DNA of 10,807 nt. Origin: an uncultured Acidimicrobiaceae bacterium. GTDB taxonomy: Bacteria > Actinomycetota > Acidimicrobiia > Acidimicrobiales > Ilumatobacteraceae. The notes beneath the pieces are model-generated. The model searched no databases and was not told the origin of the DNA. It worked only from the letters and a program-made list of their open reading frames with translations. The translations under genes and the position numbers were made by a program. The DNA is taken from assembly GCA_903934195.1 (NCBI GenBank), contig CAIZMV010000314.1:1-10807 (forward strand), written 5' to 3'. Positions 5,958 to 10,807 of the stretch are shown one piece after another (position 1 is the first letter of the stretch; each line of letters starts with the position of its first letter).

Positions 5958-7511
5958 TACCCAGGAATCACAGCTGCCACCCATCCGCAACGACCAGCGG
6001 TCATCCACGCCGAGACGGGGAAAGTCACCACGTTTCTGGAATTGCATGAGGCGTCTATTCGCCTGAGCAATGTTTTGCGTGCGGCCGGCCTGCAACCTGG
6101 CGACCATGTTGCCATTTGTATGGAGAACCACAGTCGGTACTTAGAAGTCATCTGGGGTTGCCACTACGCCGGAGTTGTCTACACAGCATGCTCAAGCCGC
6201 CTGACAAAGGCTGAATTGACCTACATCTTAAATGACTGCCAAGCAAAGGCGTTCATCACCTCTAAGTACAAGGCTGATCAAGCTCTAGAGATCGCAAACG
6301 ACATTCCGAATGTTCATCTTCGCCTGATGCTCGATGGAACCATCGATGGTTACGACTCTTTCGAATCAACTGTTGACGCAGCCTCAACCACCCCGCTTGA
6401 AAACATGATCGATGGTACAGACATGTTGTACTCGAGTGGAACAACTGGAATGCCAAAGGGCATTACTCGTCCGTTTCCTGGCACACCACTCGGCACTTCA
6501 GCAGGTCTCGCTACCGCGCTCACTGAAGGCCTGTATCAGTTTCAGCAAGGCATGATTTATCTGTCGCCCGCACCGCTGTATCACGCAGCACCATTGCGTT
6601 TCAACATGTCAGTACATGCTTCTGGCGGAACAACAGTTGTGATGGAGCACTTCGATGCCGAGATGTATTTGAAGTATGCAGAGCAGTACAAAGCAACTCA
6701 CACTCAACTTGTACCAACAATGTTTATCCGAATGTTGAAACTTGATGAAGCTGTCAGGAACAAGTACGTCGTTTCCAATTTCAAGGTTGCTATCCACGCT
6801 GCAGCTCCCTGCCCAATTGAGACCAAGAAGGCCATGATCGCATGGTGGGGACCCATTATTCACGAGTACTACGCCGGCACTGAAGGAAACGGTTTCGTCT
6901 ATTGCAATAGTGAAATGTGGCTTGCACATCCGGGCTCGGTCGGAACAGCAATCCAAGGAATCGTGCATATTTGTGACGAGAACGGCGAAGAACTTCCTCA
7001 AGGCGAATCAGGCACAATCTTCTTTGAAGGAAGCGCCAGTTTCGAGTATCACAATGATCCGGAGAAGACAAAAGCATCACGTGACCCTAAAGGTCGAGGA
7101 TGGTCAACTCTTGGAGACGTTGGCTACCTAGATAAGGACAACTTCCTGTACCTAACAGACAGAAAAGCTTTCATGATTATTTCTGGCGGAGTAAACATCT
7201 ACCCTCAAGAAGCAGAGAACATTCTGGTCAACCATCCGAAAGTTATTGACATTGCTGTATTCGGAGTTCCGAACGATGACTTCGGCGAAGAAGTTAAAGC
7301 AGTCGTACAACCAGTAACGATGCCTTCAACTCCAGAAGAAGCCGATGCGCTTGCCAAGGAACTCATCGCCTTCTGTAAAACGCATTTGGCAGATATCAAG
7401 TGCCCGCGCACAATTGACTTCAGAACGGAATTGCCTCGCCATCCGACCGGGAAGCTGTACAAGCGTCTTTTGAAGGATGAATATTGGAAGGCTGCTGGTC
7501 GATCTATCTAA
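5955..7511 (+). CDS. Acyl-CoA synthetase (AMP-dependent, FadD-like)
   Basis: This enzyme activates a carboxylic acid with ATP and CoA through an acyl-adenylate. The 518-residue adenylate-forming protein shows the family motifs in order: P-loop YSSGTTGMPKG (159-169), YAGTE (306-310), STLGDVGYLDKDNFLYLTDR (384-403), SGGVNIYP (410-417), and C-terminal PTGKLYKR with the catalytic lysine at K500. The start MYPGITAATHPQRPAVIHAETG is typical of actinobacterial acyl-CoA synthetases and fixes ATG 5955. It is divergent from the acyl-CoA dehydrogenase and coupled to a glycerophosphodiester phosphodiesterase by TAATG, which suggests fatty acid use from lipids. Substrate (medium/long chain, aromatic or steroid side chain) cannot be read from sequence. 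No signal peptide or TM helix is seen. Confidence 0.95.
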   Translation: MYPGITAATHPQRPAVIHAETGKVTTFLELHEASIRLSNVLRAAGLQPGDHVAICMENHSRYLEVIWGCHYAGVVYTACSSRLTKAELTYILNDCQAKAFITSKYKADQALEIANDIPNVHLRLMLDGTIDGYDSFESTVDAASTTPLENMIDGTDMLYSSGTTGMPKGITRPFPGTPLGTSAGLATALTEGLYQFQQGMIYLSPAPLYHAAPLRFNMSVHASGGTTVVMEHFDAEMYLKYAEQYKATHTQLVPTMFIRMLKLDEAVRNKYVVSNFKVAIHAAAPCPIETKKAMIAWWGPIIHEYYAGTEGNGFVYCNSEMWLAHPGSVGTAIQGIVHICDENGEELPQGESGTIFFEGSASFEYHNDPEKTKASRDPKGRGWSTLGDVGYLDKDNFLYLTDRKAFMIISGGVNIYPQEAENILVNHPKVIDIAVFGVPNDDFGEEVKAVVQPVTMPSTPEEADALAKELIAFCKTHLADIKCPRTIDFRTELPRHPTGKLYKRLLKDEYWKAAGRSI

Positions 7512-8272
7512 TGATCGCTCGGCATCCTTACCTTGACAACACATCACCCATAGCTTTCGCACATCGCGGTGGAACATCGGCGGCACCAGAGAACACCTTG
7601 CGAGCTTTTAGCGACGCGGTATCGCTTGGTTATCGCTACGTAGAAACAGACGTGCATGCAACAAGCGATGGAAAACTGGTCGCATTTCATGACAACGACC
7701 TTCAACGCACGTGCGGTAAGCCTTGGAAGATTGAAGAGACCGACTGGTCAACATTGACCTCTGCGCGTATCAATGGCACAGATCCAATTCCGTTACTCGA
7801 AGATCTGCTTGAGACATGGCCAGAACTACGAATCAATATCGATTGCAAATCAGACGCCGCGATGCAACCACTCATCGACACCATTCGTCGCACCAAATGC
7901 CTTGACCGTATTTGTGTCGGAAGTTTCAGCGATAAACGACTACGCCATATTCGTGCAGAATTTGGTTCAGGACTGTGCACATCTATGGGACCCCAAGAAG
8001 TTGTACGTCTCGTGATAGGGAGCACCAGCGGACTTCCTTTGAAGCCGTCGCGTCATGCACTGATAGCTCAGGTACCTGTTCGCCAAGGGCCTATCCCAGT
8101 GGTCACAAGCAAGAGCATTTCCCGGGCGCATCGTCTAGGAATACAGGTGCATGTCTGGACCATCGACGATCCACTGCGTATCGGCCAACTACTAGACATG
8201 GGCGTTGATGGAATCATGAGTGACGACACCAGATCCTTGAAGGATGTGTTTGTCGCCCGCCATTTATGGTGA
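7511..8272 (+). CDS. Glycerophosphodiester phosphodiesterase (GDPD family)
   Basis: The enzyme hydrolyses glycerophosphodiesters, the deacylated phospholipid head groups, to an alcohol and glycerol 3-phosphate. The 253-residue TIM-barrel protein has the GDPD signature: HRGG (catalytic H18, R19), E27 in PENT, metal ligands E45 and D47 in VETDVHATSDG, second catalytic H60 in FHDND, a barrel-strand INIDCKSD, and a late VHVWTIDDP and GVDGIMSDD. There is no signal peptide, so it should be cytosolic, like UgpQ. I chose ATG 7511, which overlaps the previous stop codon by one base (TAATG), over an ATG 27 nt upstream inside the synthetase gene; it gives a start just before the first barrel strand. Coupling to an acyl-CoA synthetase suggests joint use of the acyl and glycerophosphate parts of lipids. 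Confidence 0.92.
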   Translation: MIARHPYLDNTSPIAFAHRGGTSAAPENTLRAFSDAVSLGYRYVETDVHATSDGKLVAFHDNDLQRTCGKPWKIEETDWSTLTSARINGTDPIPLLEDLLETWPELRINIDCKSDAAMQPLIDTIRRTKCLDRICVGSFSDKRLRHIRAEFGSGLCTSMGPQEVVRLVIGSTSGLPLKPSRHALIAQVPVRQGPIPVVTSKSISRAHRLGIQVHVWTIDDPLRIGQLLDMGVDGIMSDDTRSLKDVFVARHLW

Positions 8273-8276
8273 ACAT

Positions 8277-8318
8277 TTAACAACTAGTTAACTGGTCGAG
8301 TGCTGGGCCCAGGTAACT
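8277..8318 (+). promoter_or_regulatory. Palindrome cluster upstream of the LLM-amidohydrolase unit
   Basis: The 64-nt gap before the LLM gene holds several dyads: TTAAC-AACTA-GTTAA (8277-8291), the perfect palindrome CTGGGCCCAG (8303-8312), and a longer imperfect pair AGTTAACTGG (8286-8295) with CCAGGTAACT (8309-8318), matching at 9 of 10 positions. CTGGGCCCAG is centred about 30 nt before the predicted RNA start, over the -35 region, where a regulator could act. The pair could also be a hairpin ending the GDPD transcript, but there is no T run after it. Confidence 0.35.
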
Positions 8319-8324
8319 GTGGGC

Positions 8325-8339
8325 TAATTTGGACACATG
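8325..8339 (+). promoter_or_regulatory. Candidate leaderless -10 and start of the LLM oxidoreductase
   Basis: TAATTT (8325-8330), GGACAC (8331-8336), then ATG. No Shine-Dalgarno at usable distance is present, while TANNNT ends exactly 6 nt before the start codon, as at the acyl-CoA synthetase. No clear -35 hexamer is seen. Confidence 0.5.
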
Positions 8340-9530
8340 AGAGTTGACACAAATTTTTTCTGCACAGTTCCGATGCCTGATGCAGGAAGTGACTCCATAA
8401 CACCGACTTCACGCCGTTACGACAACAATGCCGTGATTGAGTGCTACCGAAACCTTGTTGAATGGGCGCGCACAGCAGACTCACTTGGCTACGACACCAT
8501 GTGGCTCACAGAGCACCATTTTCAATACGAGGGCTATGAAGTTTTACCCAACTTGATTCTTTTTGGTCAACACCTCGCAGGCCAGACCAAGAACCTTCGA
8601 CTTGGTCAAATGTTCAATGTTGTTCCACAGTGGAATCCACTTCGCCTTGCAGAAGACTTCGCTATTGCAGACATCATCACTGGTGGTCGTATGGAATTCG
8701 GAGTAGGACGCGGGACTGTGCCGCGCGAAGCATGGCCGCTCGGGACAGTTGTCGCCTCTGGAGACAACGACATGTCAGTGGAGCATGATCGAATTAACCG
8801 ACAGATATTTGAAGAGTCGCTCGAAATCATCAAGCGCGCTTGGACCAACGAGCGCTTTTCTTTTCGAGGCGAACATTTCACTTTGCCCGCTGACGATATT
8901 CCGGACCGTGGTTCAAACGTTGACGATTTAACACTGATACCTCGCCCCGAACGTCCAATTGATATCTACCAACCAGTGACGTCACCAGAGACGATTGAGT
9001 ACGTTCCCCGAGCGGGCCACAAAGCCGTGTACTGGTTACAGAATGCAGACAGTCAGCTTGACAAGTGGAATAGGTTTGCCAAGATCCGCGACGACATGGG
9101 CAAGCCAGTAGCCCCCGGAGACGATCGCTGTCTTGTTCTCAATGTTCATGTCGGCAAGACACGTGAAGAAGCAATGAAGAAAGGCAAACCAGGACATGAT
9201 GAGTTCTGTCGTTTTCTTTCTCCTTATGGCCGTTTCTCTAGCTATCGCAATCCGGATGGCTCAAAAGTCGCGTTCGATCATTGCCCGACAGTGCAGGAAT
9301 CAATCGACCAAAAGATTCAGGCAATTGGTTCCGTCGATGATGTCGTCGACACCATAGGTTTCTGGCGAGAACTTCTTGACCTCAAGCATCTGATTATCTT
9401 CTTTGACCTTCCTGGCCTTACCCGTCAAGAAATGAAGGACCAGTTGCACATGGTCGCCGAAGAAGTGATGCCAAAATTGGGCGAGACAATGGATCGTCGT
9501 CCACTGCCTTCGTTGTCACCATTGGTGTAA
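8337..9530 (+). CDS. LLM class flavin-dependent oxidoreductase (luciferase-like monooxygenase)
   Basis: A 397-residue protein of the bacterial luciferase-like TIM-barrel family, which uses reduced FMN or F420 to oxidise organic substrates. Visible family features are an N-terminal strand VDTNFF, ARTADSLGYDTMWLTEHHF (44-62), LRLGQMFNVVPQWNPLRLAEDFAIAD (87-112) and DIITGGRMEFGVGRG (112-126), then a helix with EESLEIIKRAWT. The late AIGSVDDVVDTI matches the usual GSPDDV element near the end. FMN versus F420 use is not decidable by eye. It opens a two-gene unit with an amidohydrolase 7 nt downstream, and appears to have its own promoter, so it is likely separate from the lipid genes before it. 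An oxidation step ahead of C-N hydrolysis of a ring or amide compound is inferred from this pairing. It is not an obvious RutA. Confidence 0.92.
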   Translation: MRVDTNFFCTVPMPDAGSDSITPTSRRYDNNAVIECYRNLVEWARTADSLGYDTMWLTEHHFQYEGYEVLPNLILFGQHLAGQTKNLRLGQMFNVVPQWNPLRLAEDFAIADIITGGRMEFGVGRGTVPREAWPLGTVVASGDNDMSVEHDRINRQIFEESLEIIKRAWTNERFSFRGEHFTLPADDIPDRGSNVDDLTLIPRPERPIDIYQPVTSPETIEYVPRAGHKAVYWLQNADSQLDKWNRFAKIRDDMGKPVAPGDDRCLVLNVHVGKTREEAMKKGKPGHDEFCRFLSPYGRFSSYRNPDGSKVAFDHCPTVQESIDQKIQAIGSVDDVVDTIGFWRELLDLKHLIIFFDLPGLTRQEMKDQLHMVAEEVMPKLGETMDRRPLPSLSPLV

Positions 9531-9537
9531 GCCAGTA

Positions 9538-10755
9538 GTGACTAATTCAATCCTTTTTACAAATGCTCAGCTATTTGATGGCTCACTGGTAGATATTGCA
9601 GTCGAGAACGGGCGTATCTCGTGGATCGGAAAGCCCTCTCTTTCACCAGTTGCGTGCGAGACAAAAACCGAATTGAACGGCTATGTCGTTTCAACTTCAT
9701 TTGTAGAGCCTCACGCTCATCTCGATAAGGCTTTTCTTGCTGATCGAATCTCGAATCCAGATGGTGACCTCATGGGCGCAATTCGAGGTCTTGAAGAAGT
9801 TCGCACCACCATTACTCACAAGGACATTGTCGAGCGAGCTACTCGTGCCGTGAAGCTGATGTCTCAGAATGGTGTCACTTCCATACGAACCCACGCAGAC
9901 ACCACCTTGTCTGGAGGGTTGTCATCAGTTGTCGCACTTTTGGAAGTAAAAAGAAACTGCGCCCATTTCATGGACATTCAGGTGGCCATGCTTTTGGAAT
10001 GGCCAGTTACAGGGACTGCCGGGAAGGAGCGCCAGGCCCTCGCGCGCGAAGCAGTGGCAGCCGGTGTAGATGTAATCGGGGGTTGCCCGCATCTCGACCC
10101 TGACCCACGTGGTGCTGTTGAGTTCCTTCTCGCGCTCGCAATTGATGCACACCTGCCTCTTGACTTACACGCCGACGAGAACATGCGCAATGACTCGAGC
10201 GATCTAGAGCATCTTGCAGACGTCGTGATTCGACAAAATGTGTCACATCAAATGAACGCGAGTCATTGCGTTTCGTTATCCACAAGGCCAGATGCCGATA
10301 TCGACCGTATCGCCGCCAAGGTTGCGCGAGCCGGAATCACTGTTACTGCGTTGCCACAAACAAACCTATTTCTCCAAGAACGTGGAGTATCCACTAGCCC
10401 AGCACGCGCCATTACACCTATCCACAGACTCCAACAGGCTGGTGTCGTTGTAGCGGCAGGTGCAGACAACTTGCAGGACCCTTTTAACCTGGTGGGCCGA
10501 GGTGACCCTCTAGAAATCGCCTCACTTCTCATGGTTTCAGCACATGTCACTGCTCCACAGGCACTGCAGACGATCTCATCGAATGCACATCAAGCAGTTC
10601 ACGGCATCACCAGTTCCCTGGCGGTTGGTGAACCCGCAGATTTCATAGCAATACCAGCGACTAACCTTCGTGAGTCGATTGCGATGGGGCCCCCCGACAG
10701 AATTGTTGTATATGGCGGCGTCGTGATTGATAATCAAATTCGTAACAGAAAGTAA
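9538..10755 (+). CDS. Amidohydrolase of the cytosine deaminase/AtzC type
   Basis: A 405-residue metal-dependent amidohydrolase. The metal and catalytic residues keep the spacing I recall for E. coli CodA: H59 and H61 (EPHAHLD), H211 and E214 (DLHADE), H243 (ASHCVSL) and D310 (GADN), each offset from CodA by about 2-3 residues. One mononuclear iron or zinc is expected. Two positions differ: the VAFPQEG segment with the cytosine-binding Gln156 reads VAMLLEWP here, and CodA Asp314 is Asn311, as in AtzC-like enzymes. Cytosine is therefore not a safe substrate call; deamination or amine hydrolysis of another heterocycle is possible. The start is GTG 9538, 7 nt after the LLM stop, with no strong ribosome site, so translation is probably coupled. 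Strand order begins with a small beta domain and ends with GEPADFIAI, usual for the superfamily. Confidence 0.88.
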   Translation: MTNSILFTNAQLFDGSLVDIAVENGRISWIGKPSLSPVACETKTELNGYVVSTSFVEPHAHLDKAFLADRISNPDGDLMGAIRGLEEVRTTITHKDIVERATRAVKLMSQNGVTSIRTHADTTLSGGLSSVVALLEVKRNCAHFMDIQVAMLLEWPVTGTAGKERQALAREAVAAGVDVIGGCPHLDPDPRGAVEFLLALAIDAHLPLDLHADENMRNDSSDLEHLADVVIRQNVSHQMNASHCVSLSTRPDADIDRIAAKVARAGITVTALPQTNLFLQERGVSTSPARAITPIHRLQQAGVVVAAGADNLQDPFNLVGRGDPLEIASLLMVSAHVTAPQALQTISSNAHQAVHGITSSLAVGEPADFIAIPATNLRESIAMGPPDRIVVYGGVVIDNQIRNRK

Positions 10756-10807
10756 ACCTTTTCGTGACACAGGCGACCCTAACTATGCCCTATCTTGTTT
10801 CTAGTGA
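10756..10807 (+). other. Downstream flank, possible start of the next gene
   Basis: The last 52 nt hold no clear hairpin terminator. An ATG at 10785 opens a frame (MPYLVSS) that is still open at the window edge, with only AGG about 11 nt before it. TATCTT (10791-10796) could instead be a -10 box for a gene beyond the window. The stretch is too short to decide. Confidence 0.2.

Noticed and set aside
6609..7001. A 130-codon open frame on the minus strand inside the synthetase gene, and similar long antisense frames over der, ispH and the amidohydrolase
   Set aside because: They are antisense to clear, conserved genes, show no recognisable domain, and look like shadow frames.
7484..7510. An earlier ATG for the GDPD gene inside the synthetase gene
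   Set aside because: The TAATG start at 7511 gives a normal N-terminus and a typical coupling overlap.
1..10777. The 9-nt string ACAGGCGAC near both ends of the window (1-9 and 10769-10777)
   Set aside because: It is too short and too distant to be an attachment site or terminal repeat; no integrase or transposase is present despite the tRNA at one end.
1..10807. CRISPR arrays, tandem repeats, toxin-antitoxin or defence systems
   Set aside because: No regularly spaced repeats and no matching proteins were seen; nearly all sequence is accounted for by recognised genes.

Overview
The window is a densely coded, roughly 50% GC bacterial segment (GC judged by eye) that looks like chromosome from an actinobacterium. 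The evidence is a set of actinobacterial-style families: a zinc-ribbon/one-TM protein next to der, an acyl-CoA synthetase beginning MYPG, an acyl-CoA dehydrogenase ending ERVLGLPGD, and an LLM flavin oxidoreductase. Several starts also fit the leaderless architecture common in that phylum. The moderate GC would suit an aquatic Acidimicrobiia-type lineage, but that placement is inference and no taxonomic marker was compared. I see no mobile element, CRISPR array, phage gene or clear sign of recent transfer, and no gene-free stretch over 300 bases.

Left part (1-3138, minus strand): a housekeeping block read right to left as DUF512 PDZ/radical-SAM protein, der (ribosome assembly GTPase), a small zinc-ribbon membrane protein and tRNA-Pro(GGG) with an encoded CCA. 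The DUF512 gene and der overlap by 8 nt, and der and the zinc-ribbon gene are 2 nt apart.

Middle (3139-4629, plus strand): a 46-nt divergent promoter region, then ispH (last step of the MEP isoprenoid pathway) coupled by an ATGA overlap to a four-TM CopD-like membrane protein. This pair runs tail-to-tail, 9 nt away, into the acyl-CoA dehydrogenase. A perfect 14-nt palindrome at the junction is a candidate two-way terminator.

Right part (4639-10755): an accessory catabolic region. An acyl-CoA dehydrogenase (minus) is divergent from an acyl-CoA synthetase (plus), which is coupled by TAATG to a cytosolic glycerophosphodiester phosphodiesterase. This looks like a lipid-use cluster: fatty acid activation, first beta-oxidation step and release of glycerol phosphate from deacylated lipid. 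A second unit with its own promoter holds an LLM flavin monooxygenase and, 7 nt later, an amidohydrolase of the cytosine deaminase/AtzC type. Together they suggest oxidation and hydrolysis of a nitrogen-containing compound; the substrate is unknown.

Most genes here are ordinary. The least ordinary signals are (1) three genes with a TANNNT box exactly 6 nt before the start codon and little or no Shine-Dalgarno, pointing to leaderless mRNAs; (2) an inverted repeat lying exactly on the predicted -10 box of the acyl-CoA dehydrogenase; and (3) the amidohydrolase, which keeps the CodA metal/catalytic spacing but appears to lack the cytosine-binding Gln.
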